A stretch of 64,000 nucleotides of DNA from positions 1,426,001 to 1,490,000 of the forward strand of contig PQWQ01000005.1 of the NCBI GenBank assembly GCA_002943765.1. Reading direction: 5' to 3'. The stretch's first letter is position 1. Each line of letters begins with the position of its first letter. Of this stretch, positions 46,774 through 57,382 are shown piece by piece. The DNA is from Psoroptes ovis. Its lineage: Eukaryota; Arthropoda; Arachnida; Sarcoptiformes; Psoroptidae. Both the position numbers and the translations under genes were made by a program. Under the pieces are notes generated by a model, which did no database searches, was not told where the DNA came from, and saw only the letters and a program-made list of their open reading frames with translations.

Positions 46774-47858
46774 CCTGAAAAATGACTTTAAAGTATCCTC
46801 TAGAAAAAAATTGATCCGGATATATTTTTATCATTGTTTTAATCAATCAATTGATTAATTAATTAATCAATAAATAATCTAATGAATATTAAAATGTTTT
46901 AACTTTGATCATTGATCATCAAGTACTTTAAGATAAAATTTAAATGCAGACAATTCAATATTTGATGCTTCGATTCTGGTTAAATCAATATTAATGATAA
47001 AATCAAATTGAAAATCATCTTAATATGATTAGAGATGTATGAAAAAATAGATCAACAAGGAACAAATGGGATCAACAACAAGAAAAACAAAAAACCATAT
47101 TTAGACAAAATAAATTTATTAAAAGTACAAGTCTAAGGTATTATGATTATTTTTAATAGGAACAAATAGATTATTCCATTTTCATTTGTAACATTGTAAT
47201 CAATTCAAATGTTAGTGAAAATTATTTAAATGTCATAAAATTAGGTCCTAAGTGAGTTTTTATCACGATGTTTTATATGAACATTAAGAAAGTTCGAGCT
47301 TTGAGAAATATTTTGTGGTTGGTATGAATTTCAGCTCTCGAGCTGTATGCTTGAAAGCTCCATTAATTATTGCTGATATTGTTTTGATGAATTCCATGAA
47401 TCAATTAGGCTCTCATGTTTTCAATTTCAATCATGGAGACAATGCTATGAATTTCCAATCAAATTAGAAAACACAATTCAATCATCACACGTCACAGATT
47501 CGCATGGCAATCCTAAATTATTACTGATCGCTAGAACTTTTCAGACAAAACTTCTGGACATTCAAAAATGTCTTATGTCATAATTGTAATATGGATAAAT
47601 GAATCAATGAAACTATGGTTGACTGATTGACTGTGAACAAAGCAATAAATATGCATAGATTTATTAAACTATGGTCAGAGCCATAGTCTTGACTGTGACA
47701 CACAGGCGCAAGCCAGTGAATGTAAAAACATTTTCGATATAAAAACTAAACATGTTAATAACAAAACGATGATTTGACATTTTGAATTTGTGGATAAAAA
47801 AAAATTAAAATTTGAAAAAAAACAAAAACAAATTGACAATCATGACTTCGAGTACGAC

Positions 47859-48633
47859 TGGTGCCAAGACCGGTTAAACAGATAAATCTCAAATCTCAAA
47901 ATTTTATAATAAATTCGAAATGAAACTGTATGATGTATTACTTGAGAAAGAAGATAAAATCAAACATTGGGTAAATGTTCTATCAGCAGAAAATGATCAA
48001 ATCCTGGTTAAAGACCAGCCTTCGGCTGAAGAATTGAAATCGGTCAACGAGTATACTATGAAAGCTAACAAACTGTTAAGTTTCATCGAAGAGAAAAGAT
48101 GTGCCGGTGCCAAAAATGTGTTCGCTTTAAACATGCGTTTGTCGGGGGAATCATGTGAATGGCTGAGTTTTAAGAAAAACTACTTGAAAATTGTGCAGAT
48201 GAATCGTTTGTCCATCAACGATCAATTCATTCTATTGGTGAACGCATTACCAGATTATTTAAAAAAGGATTTGCCTCATGATCCAACTAAAGAGAATCTT
48301 TGCTGGGTTTTAAATCGTTTAACAGAGAAATATGGCGATGAAACAGTCGTATTGGAGATCGTATTATGAACGAACTATCATCTTTAAAATTGGATAAGCC
48401 AGCATCGTTATTGCAGATGATAGATAGAATTGATGTCTTATTCAATTCAAGCTAAGGATTGCGGAATAAATGAGCATGAATTAAACGCCGTGTTTCACAA
48501 AACTTTGATCAAAATCGTACCGATGGATATGTGCTTAAATTTATAAAAGAAATCTGATCCGATATCGAAGCAAATTGCAATAATCAAGAAAAAAGCTTTA
48601 GAGATGAGAGAAATATACATCCTTAAACATATG
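47859..48633 (+). pseudogene. Retrotransposon gag relic (unit 2)
   Basis: Apparently exact copy of the relic at 44,938, 2,921 bp away, with the same stops and frameshift. It therefore duplicated with the array unit and did not insert independently. Confidence 0.85.
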
Positions 48634-49094
48634 AAACCCCCTTTTTTCTCGATTAAACATTTGTATTGACATTTGACCATTAATTTGCATTTGCAATTGA
48701 GCTGGAGGTTTTTTCAACTTCAATTATTCAAGATAAAAAATCAAGACGTCGCTTGACAATGTATATCTGAATTATTTGATTCATATCGTTTGGAACATTT
48801 CCATAGAATTTTTAGAACACATGTACAATCAGCTTTATTCTTGTGTAATGTGTTCATATTTTCATAATTATTTTCATCATAATCATTACGATGATCCATA
48901 TATCACTCATCAATTAAAAGATAAATTGTAAAGGTTTTTATTTTTTATTTTTTTATTTTTTTGACTTTTAATTTAGATATTTATTGAAATATTCTTTAAA
49001 TTAAATTAAATTTAAAATTATAATTTCAATCATTTTTGATAGTTTTTGATCTTTTTCAATATTCATATCAAAGTTTTTATAATTTGATATCATT

Positions 49095-49600
49095 TCAAAA
49101 CATTAAATCGGCAACACCGGAAAACAATACTTCATCATCATCTTCAACAGTTGGTTTACGTTTTTTGTATTTCAAGAAATACAATTCTCCTTCAATTGCA
49201 GCTTCCAACAATGATAATTGAGCTTCATATGATTTCAATTTTTTCAATTCATCATCACTTAATTGGCCTGCTTCACCTTTTGTAACTATTTCTTGGATTT
49301 TAGTTGTAAGTAAGATTAAACCATCCAATTCTCGTTTTAAGATAAATTTAACAACTTTGTATCGTTTTTTGTCTGTTGGTAATTTGCTAATTTCTTCGTT
49401 GGTTTGATCTTTCAATTCTTTAGCTTGATCCAACAATACTTTAGCTCTTTGAAGATCTTTTGCTTGATCGGCTAATAATCGGTTTAGGATTATAATTATG
49501 AAATATTAATTTATTGAAAAGAAAATAAATAAATATTCTACTTACCAATAGCTACGGCTACAAATGCAGCAACAACCAAAAAGTAAACGGCGAATTTCAT
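49095..49600 (-). CDS. Small secreted helical protein, array copy 4
   Basis: Exons 49546-49600 and 49095-49471 (donor GTAAGT here, GTGAGT in copies 2 and 3); 143 residues. Differs from copy 3 in the third-helix region: GEAGQLSDDELKKLKSYEAQ in place of GESGELTEDELKKLKGYEAQ, and LDQAKELKD near the start. Same signal peptide and the FSGVADLMF tail. Intact. TATA at 49687-49694. Confidence 0.8.
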
Positions 49601-49686
49601 TTTGATTTTTTTATGAAGGAGAATGTTTTATTTTTTGAAATAACAAGAAATATTGGATATGATGAAAATTAGAGATTTACTGACGG

Positions 49687-49694
49687 TTTTTATA
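49687..49694 (-). promoter_or_regulatory. TATA box of array copy 4
   Basis: GGTATAAAAACCG ~90 bp upstream of the start codon, with the shared upstream block. Confidence 0.7.
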
Positions 49695-50170
49695 CCTGAA
49701 ACATGACTTTAAAATATCCTCTAGAAAAAAAATTGATCCGGATATATTTTTATCGTTATTTAAAACGATAAATTAATTAATTAATCAATAGATTATCGAA
49801 TGAATAATACTCGAACAATGATCATCAAGTACTTTGAGATAAAATTCAAATGCAGACAATTCAATATTTTAAGCTTTGAGATTCTGGGAATCCAATATCG
49901 AGATAAAATCAAGTTGAAAATCATCTTGAAAAGATTGAGAAACTATGAAAATAGATCAACAAGGAACAGATGTGATCAACAACCAGAAAAATAGAACACA
50001 TCATCAAACAAACAATTGTTTATCAAATGTACAAGTTTAAAGTGTTATTATTTTTGATCGATTATGATTGTTATCTCTTTTGAAACAATGTAATTTATTT
50101 TATTTAAATTAAACGTACAATCAATTTTGAACAAAAACAAAATAATGTAATAAATATCAGTAAAATCACT

Positions 50171-50246
50171 CCAACTTAATCGATGAATTCGATTGATCAA
50201 TTTTCTTGAATGATCCACGTAATTTAGGTTCAAATCACATTTTCTA
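50171..50246 (-). pseudogene. Relic of the 55-kb-type secreted protein gene
   Basis: The minus strand resembles the end of the 55.2-kb gene (NVIEPKL...KINQ): reading ENVI, one inserted base, then EPKLRGSFKKIDQ. Only the last ~25 codons remain. Confidence 0.5.
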
Positions 50247-50779
50247 GCTTTTGTCCCGGCGATGTATGTCAATTCTGTTGTTGGAAGGGCAACAAATGCG
50301 TTTTTCTCCTTCCGTTGATTCAAGATCAAATTAAATATTAGCATAAATGTATGAATATAAGAATGATCATGAAAATAAAATAGTTTCAACGAGAAAGTGC
50401 CCACGAATGATGAAATTAGTGCTAAACATGAAGATGATCTGATGAAAAGAATATTGATGGTACGAGACGAAAGTGTTTCAAATGATAAAGTTTAATCATT
50501 GGTAGTGCATACAAGAGGATTTTCACCTAATTACCTTCCAGGTGTATTGTGATCGCCTCCACTGATTCCTTAGACGCCTCGAAATCATATTAAAATATTG
50601 ATGTAATATTGAACTCGATAAATACAAAAAAGGTAAATTTGGCTATCAATTTATGAATATTTATTCATTTTAATTCAATTTGAAATTATAATTTTAATCA
50701 TTTTTGGAAGGGTTAATTTTATTTTATACAAAATTTTAATATTTTGATTATTTTTAATCAAATCAAATTTTTTCTTCGA

Positions 50780-51249
50780 TTAAAAATCAAAATCTAATTC
50801 CAATGCTTTTGGTTTACGTTTACCGTGTTGTAAGAAATACATTTCTCCTTCGATTGCAGCTTCCAACAATGATAATTGTGCTCCATATTTTTTCAATTTT
50901 CGTAAATCATCTTCACTTAATTCTTTTGATTTAGATTCTGCAATTAATTGTTCCATACGATTGGTAAGTAATGATAAGCCATCCAATTCTCGTTTCAAAA
51001 CAAATTTAACAACTTTATTTATTGTTGTATCTTTTAATTTTGCGATTTCTTCGAGAACTGTTTTTTTCAATTCTTCAGCTTGTGTTACTAATACTTGAGC
51101 TCTTTCAATATCTTTTGATTGATCGGCTAATAATCGGTTTGGGATTATTAAATATTAATTTATTGAAAAGAAGATAAATAAATATTCTACTCACCGATTG
51201 CAATGGCTACTAATGCAGCTACAAACAATGAGCAAATAACGAATTTCAT
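50780..51249 (-). CDS. Small secreted helical protein, array copy 5
   Basis: Exons 51195-51249 (MKFVICSLFVAALVAIAI) and 50780-51126; 133 residues. Helices as in the family: TTINKVVKFVLKRELDGLSL, RMEQLIAESKSKELSEDDL, KKYGAQLSLLEAAIEGEMYF. Ends HGKRKPKALELDFDF: the short acidic/aromatic tail type, not the FSGVADL type. Intact. TATA at 51341-51348. Confidence 0.8.
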
Positions 51250-51340
51250 TTTGGTTGTTTTGTGAATGAGAATGTTTTATAATTCGAAATGATATTAAAA
51301 CAAATATCGGTAACGATGAAAATCAATGATTTGCTGATGG

Positions 51341-51348
51341 TTTTTATA
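51341..51348 (-). promoter_or_regulatory. TATA box of array copy 5
   Basis: GGTATAAAAACC, same spacing to the ATG as in the other copies. Confidence 0.7.
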
Positions 51349-51642
51349 CCTCAAACATGACTTTAAAATATCCTCTAGAAAAAAATAGATTAAGATAATT
51401 GTTTCTGATTGCTTTAATCAATTAATTAATTGAGAAATTATGGAATAAACAATGTTTTTGTTCTATCTATGAGATAAAATACAAGTGTAGACAATTTAAA
51501 ATTTGATGCTATAATTCTGGTAAAATCGATATCTAGATAAACCCCGATTGAAAATTATCACAATATGATTGAAGATGAATGAAAAATAGATTAATAAGGA
51601 ACGAATGTGATTAACAAACGTATCATTAGGCTAAATAAGTTT

Positions 51643-51845
51643 ATCTAAAGCAGTCATTTTCAACCTTTTTTTCGCCGCGGCACACTGAAAAAAGGAAAAG
51701 CCTTTATTCCCAGAATCTTGCGGCACACCAAGTAAAGGAATAGAAAAGGAATGAGTTAGATTAACGAAATTTGGCGGCACACTTTTGGAATCTGGTGGAA
51801 CACTAAAGTGCCGCGGAACACTGGTTGAGAATGACTGATCTAAAG
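51643..51845. mobile_element. hAT-type MITE, 187 bp, with 8-bp target duplication
   Basis: Element 51651-51837 is flanked by atctaaag on both sides (51643-51650 and 51838-51845). Ends CAGTCATTTTCAACC and, inverted, CAGTCATTCTCAACC; a GCCGCGGCAC block lies near each end. An 8-bp duplication and CAG..TCTCAACC termini are typical of hAT elements. No ORF. Confidence 0.88.
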
Positions 51846-52459
51846 TCTTAGGTGTTATGATTATTTTTAATGGAAACGAATGATAATATTTCGGTTGTCT
51901 AATTTATTATTTAAAAACAAATACCAATTCTCTGGTGCTGGCAATGTATGCTCAGATTTTTAGACTGAACTTTTGACCATCCAGAAAGTCCTGATCTGGA
52001 CCATGGATAGCGATATTACTGATGTTCAAATCTTGGCTAATTATTGTAATCTTATAAAGATTGGTCCAAGATATTTTTCGCATCATTGGTATTTATGGCG
52101 GTTACTTCTGTTTTGAAAGGGTTATAAGCTTTGGTAATGATTGAGTGGACAAATTTGCATATATCTCTGCTGCTAATCAACACAATGTCTTAAAACACCT
52201 GATTGCCATTGGGAACAAGCATCTCTGTGATCTTAAAAAATGCTGTAATTCATAATTGAATATTGAATATGTGATTGAATTAAATTTATTAAGATATTGG
52301 TGATGAATTGTTTATCATTGTTTAATTTACAAATATTTTATTGATTTTAAATAATTGATCTTATTTTATTCAAATTGTTAGTATCATATCGATTAATTTT
52401 AAATCAACAACAAAGAATGATAACTTTTATTTTGCAATCAAATTTTATTTACTTTAAAA
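51846..52459. other. Spacer between array copies 5 and 6, with relics
   Basis: 51,960-52,200 is recognisably similar to 53,555-53,720 (shared ccatccagaaag, gttataagcttt, ctgctgctaatcaacac), an old duplication of unknown content. At 52359-52413 one frame reads LILFKLLVSYRLI, a relic of the receptor terminal exon. Confidence 0.5.
52359..52413 (+). pseudogene. Relic of the chemoreceptor terminal exon
   Basis: The frame ILFKLLVSYRLI matches IFYSKLLLISYQLI of the receptor's last exon at 40.4 kb. At DNA level ttattcaaattgttagtatcatatc and the receptor exon ttattcaaaattgctattaatatcatatc (compared piecewise) align with small gaps. It lies just 3' of array copy 6 as the receptor exon lies 3' of copy 1. 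Confidence 0.55.
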
Positions 52460-52931
52460 TTAGTATTCAAAATCGAAATCCAATGCTTTTGGTTTACGTT
52501 TACCGTGATGAATGAAATACAATTCTCCTTCAATTGCAGCTTCCAACAATGATAATTGAGCACCATATTTTTTCAATTTACGTAATTCTTCTTCACTTAA
52601 TTCACCTGATTCAGATTTTTTAACTAATTCTCCCATTTTAGTTGTAAGTAAATTTAAACCATCAATTTCACGTTTTAAAATGAATTTAACAACTTTATTT
52701 TTTGTTCCATCTTTTAATTTTCCAATTTCTTCGTTGACTTGATTTTTCAATTCAGTAGCTTGTGCCAATAATATTTTAGCTCTCTCAATATCTTTTGTTT
52801 GATCGGCTAATGATCGGTTTTGGAATAGTAATTATTAAATATTAGTTTAATGAAAATAAATAAATATTCTACTCACCAATAGCAATGGCTACAAATGCAG
52901 CTACAACCAAAGTGTAAATGACGAATTTCAT
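52460..52931 (-). CDS. Small secreted helical protein, array copy 6
   Basis: Exons 52877-52931 (MKFVIYTLVVAAFVAIAI) and 52460-52806; 133 residues. Motifs: TKNKVVKFILKREIDGLNL, LVKKSESGELSEEELRKL, KKYGAQLSLLEAAIEGELYF, ending HHGKRKPKALDFDFEY. Intact. TATA at 53019-53026. Confidence 0.8.
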
Positions 52932-53018
52932 TTTAATTGTTTTGTGAAGAAGAAATTTTATAATTTGAAATAATAAAACAAATATCGGTAACGATGAAAA
53001 TCAATGATTTACTGATGG

Positions 53019-53026
53019 TTTTTATA
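53019..53026 (-). promoter_or_regulatory. TATA box of array copy 6
   Basis: GGTATAAAAACC, ~90 bp upstream of the start. Confidence 0.7.
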
Positions 53027-53472
53027 CCTGAAAAATGACTTTAAAATATCCTCTAGAAAAAAATAATAGATCAAGATAATTGTTTCTGATTGTTTTAATC
53101 AATTAATTAATTAATTAATCTATAGATTATCTAATGAAATTTAAAGATAAAAATTGAAGTGTATTTAAGACAATACAATAAATTAAATACTCCGATTCTG
53201 GTAAGATTAATATCGAGATAAAATCAGATTGAAAATCATCGCACTATGATTGAAGATGAATGAAAGATAGATTAGTAAGGAACAAAAGTGATTAACAAAC
53301 GAATCATTTGACAAAATAGGTTTATCAAAAGTACAAGTCTAAGGTACTCTCATGATTGTTTTCAATTGATAAAAATTAAACTTTTTCATATATGAATCCT
53401 TAAGAATTTTATTCAAATTCCAAATTATACCAAAAATAAAGAATGATATGAATAAATCAATTTCAATAAAGT

Positions 53473-53535
53473 CGATTGTAATTGATCAATTTTCTGGAAT
53501 GCCTTACGTAATTTTGGTTCAATCACATTTTCGGT
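53473..53535 (-). pseudogene. Relic of the 55-kb-type secreted protein gene
   Basis: The minus strand reads ENVIEPKLRKAFQKIDQ, matching RNVIEPKLYEDVRKINQ at the end of the 55.2-kb gene. The rest of the gene is not recognisable upstream. Confidence 0.6.
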
Positions 53536-54014
53536 TGTGTTATTATGGCTAAATTTTCGGCCATCCAGAAAGCTCTAATTTGGCTGATGGACAGCGAAAT
53601 GACTGGTATTCAAAATTTTACTCAATGTCTGGAAAGAGTTATAAGTTTTTGTAATGATTCTGGAAGACGAATTTGCTTAGATCGCTGCTGCTGATTAGCG
53701 CATTGCTGATTGGACCTGTTTGCCTGTGCCTACCTTGTAATTGGTAAAACAAGCATCTCTCATCTTGAAAAATGAAGTAATACATTTTTGAATATTGATG
53801 TGATTGAATTCAATATATTTGGAAAGGTCAATTGTGTTATTATTATTTAATTTATGAATATTTTATTGATTTTAAATCAATTATAAATTATAATTTCGTA
53901 TAATTGATCAATTTTATTGAAATTTTTTTCATATTCAAATATCATATCGATTGATTTTAAATCAACAACATCGTATGATATTTTTTTTGGAATCAAATTA
54001 GGATTTCTTCAAAA

Positions 54015-54511
54015 TTAATATTCAAAATCCGAATCTGAATCAAAATCGAAATCCAATGATTTTGGTTTATTTCTTTTGTATTTCAAGAAATACAATTCTC
54101 CTTCAATTGCAGCTTCCAACAATGATAATTGAGCTTCATATCCTTTCAATTTTTTCAATTCATCTTCAGTTAATTCACCTGATTCACCTTTTGTGACTAT
54201 TTCTTGGATTTTGGTAGTAAGTAAGATTAAACCATCCAATTCTCGTTTTAAAATAAATTTAACAACTTTGTATCGTTTTTTGTCTGTTGGTAATTTGCTA
54301 ATTTCTTCGTTGGTTGCATCTTTCAATTCTTTAGCTTGATCCAACAATACTTTAGCTCTTTGAAGATCTTTTGATTGATCGGCTAATAATCGGTTTAGGA
54401 TTATAATTAATAAATATTAATTTATTGAAAAGTAAATGAATAAATATTCTACTCACCAAAAGCTACGGCTACAAATGCAGCAACAACCAAAAAGTAAACG
54501 GCGAATTTCAT
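54015..54511 (-). CDS. Small secreted helical protein, array copy 7
   Basis: Exons 54457-54511 and 54015-54382; 140 residues. The body is nearly that of copies 2-4 (KELKDATNEEISKLPTDKKR, KGYEAQLSLLEAAIEGELYF), but the tail is KYKRNKPKSLDFDFDSDSD plus FEY, the DFD type of copies 5 and 6. It thus combines the two subgroups. Intact. TATA at 54599-54606. Confidence 0.8.
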
Positions 54512-54598
54512 TTTGTTTTTTTTTATGAAGGAGAATGATTTATTTTTTGAAATAATAAGAAAGATTGGATATGATGAAAATCAGGGATTTGCGACTGG

Positions 54599-54606
54599 TT
54601 TTTATA
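54599..54606 (-). promoter_or_regulatory. TATA box of array copy 7
   Basis: GGTATAAAAACC; the upstream block is slightly diverged (GAGAATATTTTAATG). Confidence 0.65.
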
Positions 54607-55177
54607 CCTGAAACATTTCATTAAAATATTCTCTAGAAAAAAAATTGATACGGATATATGTTTGTTATTGATTTTTTATTAATTTATTAATAATTATCTA
54701 ATCAACAATATCGTTTGTTCTACTTTTGATTATCGATCATCGAGTACTTTACGATAAAATTTAAATCCAGACAATTCAATATGTAATTCTATGATGATGA
54801 TTAACATTCTGGGAATTCTTTCACTGCATTAATATTTGTCAATTGCATTAGTTCTTGCATCAAATCTTTCAACATATATTTCCCGAGTCTAATTTTAGCT
54901 GATTGATATGACTGTATTACTGATTAATATCGGTTATATTTTCAAGTGTTTTAATCTTATGATTTACATATTATTTCAATGATTTCAATAAATGATTGAT
55001 TCTTAATTGCAAAATTAAGCTCAAAAAAAAAAATTGATTGCACTCAAACGCTTTTGACAGATACAAGAATTTGGTTTCAATTATCAACGTTAAAATCGAC
55101 GGTTTCAAAGGTTTATTTTTTATTGCAAAAAAATGAAAAAACACTCAAAGGGTTAAAATCGAAAATATTTAAAATAT
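54607..55177. other. Intergenic, no gene seen
   Basis: 5' flank of array copy 7 and 3' flank of the 55.2-kb gene. AT-rich, short poly-A run near 55,023; nothing else recognised. Confidence 0.4.
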
Positions 55178-55643
55178 TTATTGATTAATTTTTCGAACAT
55201 CTTCATATAATTTTGGTTCAATTACATTGCGAACTAAATTTTCATCCAAATCCAATTGTCTACCGTTTGGTGGACGTTTTGTTAGCCGAATCAATATTGT
55301 TTTCAAATGACCAATCAATGTAACAATATCATCGTAAATATTTCTATTTTTATCATTTTTTGGATGTGCTTTCAATGTATCGGTTCCTAATCGCATCAGA
55401 TATCTGGTATGCACTATCAATTCATCTCTTCTTTGTTTGTCTGGATCATTTTTATTATTGAGGACTGAATTAGCTGACACTAATCCAATTCGATTGAACA
55501 ATACAATTGATTAATCAAATTTTTAATTGGTTTTCAAATCCAAAAAAAAAAAATTTAAATTTAGATCGTTGTCTAGACATACCTTTTGAAAAGTGACTTA
55601 TGGCTATAATTAGCATTATCATTAATGAATAATTAATCTTCAT
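55178..55643 (-). CDS. Small secreted helical protein, second type
   Basis: Exon 1 55583-55643 (signal peptide MKINYSLMIMLIIAISHFSK), phase-1 intron (GTATGT...ATTAG), exon 2 55178-55479; 120 residues. Same layout as the array genes (signal exon, phase-1 intron, single body exon), but a different sequence: RRDELIVHTRYLMRLGTDTL, IYDDIVTLIGHLKTILIRL, DLDENLVRNVIEPKLYEDV. Helical, no Cys in the mature chain. Its 3' end survives as relics inside the array (50.2 and 53.5 kb), which shows that it was once part of the duplicated unit. Function unknown. Confidence 0.65.
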
Positions 55644-56304
55644 ATTTTGTTCGATTAAAATTTATTTTTAATTTTTTTGATGAGTACAATTTTTTATTAG
55701 TTAATCAAATCAAATCAATTGATTTATCAATTGCAAATTCCAAGAAAATCATAAGCCAATCAATGATTATTTATATTTTGTATTATTTATATTCTTTTCC
55801 TCATTTTTGATCAATTTATTTTTCGCTAATTAATTGATTGATTGATCAATTGATCAAACTGCAAAATGACAATTTGAGATGTAGATAGAAAAATGTACAT
55901 TTTTCTCCTTAGAATGTTACAATATAATGTCTACAAATATAAAAGAAAACCTCTCGATTTCAAGGTAATTATAATTGATATTAAATAAATAAAATAATAA
56001 TAATAATTAAAGATAATTCATGTGATCTAATCAATCAATCAAATATTATTTGATCAAATAAATAACATAATAGTCAAATTGAGAAATCAAAACAAAACAA
56101 TTGAAACCTAATCAATCGAGCAAATCATAATTGATTAAAATTAATTTTAATGAAGATAATAAAATGATGATAATTATGATTGATGATGATGTCTTCGAGA
56201 TTGTATGTAAGAATTTTTTGTATTTGAATAATTTAAGAATTTATTCATTCGTATTTACTGTAAATGTTTAAATGTTTTGGATTAATTATGATTGAATTGA
56301 TCGA
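55644..56304. other. Intergenic, no gene seen
   Basis: Upstream of the small secreted gene and downstream of the iGluR-like gene. AT-rich with ATTGATTGATCAATTGATC stretches; no ORF of interest. Confidence 0.4.
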
Positions 56305-57382
56305 TTAATTAATGAATATCCGATTAATTGTTAAGCTTATAATTGAAATTATTAATATTATCACTGGATTTGAATAAACCATACCGCCATGATTCATACA
56401 ATGTTTATTGTAAAAATGTTTGCGTATCAGCCGCTTAATATAACCTTTATGTTTCAAAAATCGTATTGCATGATTAAATTTTTCCAAATATGGTGAATTA
56501 TGACCAAATGCAATGGCATATTCACCTGGTATATATAGATTTTGATCATATAACATTTTTAATCGATTACAATCTTTTGATGCTAAATAAAGATTTTTCG
56601 GTTCTTCCTGTATGAATGCATATGGTTCATTATATATTTTATATAATGCATCATCAATATTTGTAACTAAATTTTGAGAATTATTACGCAATAATTGATC
56701 ATATAACCATTGAATGTTACGAATTTTATCACGAATCAATTGCATATTGATCATTGTTTTACCATTCAAAAATGTACCAATTGATAAATTTGATTTCACT
56801 GCTAAATCATCGATTGTATTCAGATTTTTAACCAATGATCGACGAGCTAATGCAGAAATACTGAAACGTAAAAATGGTTCAGTAAAATCAACATATTCTT
56901 TTCGTTGTTCAGTTACGGTCATATCGGCTATGGCAAAATCTGCTTTCTAATAGAAAAAGTGATTCATAACAAAGGATATTATTAGGTTTTTTATGATCAA
57001 AAAGTCCATAAGACTAACCTTTAGATAAACATCACCAATTAAACCTGATACACTGCCCGTGTATTCATTACGATAACCATAGTGGCCATCAGCTACAAGA
57101 TAAAGGCTATAATTGAGACCAGTAAATTCTTCAATCAAATTCATAAGATCAACACAAAATCCACTGAAACGATTATTTTCAACCATAATGAATGGTGCAG
57201 ACTATTTTGACGAAGAAAACAATAATTGATTATCTTCAATTGTGATCAATGAAGAAGGGTCATACCTCAATTGTAACACCGACAAGAATTTTTTCACCAT
57301 TAATCACTGATGTTGATTGAGCAATTATCATCATAATAGTTGATAACATTAAGATCGGATTGAAATTGATTGTATTGACCAT
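56305..57382 (-). CDS. iGluR-like ligand-binding protein lacking the channel pore
   Basis: Exons 57266-57382, 57019-57201 and 56305-56946 (both introns phase 0) give 313 residues. Exon 1 encodes a signal-peptide-like start (ILMLSTIMMIIAQSTSV) and KILVGVTIE. S1 lobe: APFIMVENNRFSGFCVDLMN (20 residues), then ADFAIADMTVTEQRKEYVDF with the ligand Arg, TEPFLRFSISALARR. Only about five residues later S2 begins: NTIDDLAVKSNLSIGTF, then YAFIQEEPKNLYLASKDC, IAFGHNSPYLEKFNHAIRFL. In ionotropic glutamate receptors and IRs, TM1, the pore loop and TM2 (well over 100 residues) lie between these. The C-terminus is one hydrophobic segment (NPVIILIISIISLTINRIF), a membrane anchor. So this looks like a membrane-tethered binding domain without a channel. 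No amino-terminal domain. Ligand unknown. Confidence 0.82.

Larger units (their letters stand above)
43289..49130. repeat. Exact tandem duplication, two 2,921-bp units
   Basis: Unit 1 about 43,289-46,209 and unit 2 about 46,210-49,130. All feature offsets are exactly 2,921 bp and I find no indel. Unit boundaries fall inside the C-terminal codons of the secreted-protein genes. Each unit holds one secreted-protein gene, its promoter, a gag relic, and the 3' flank of the next gene. Confidence 0.9.
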
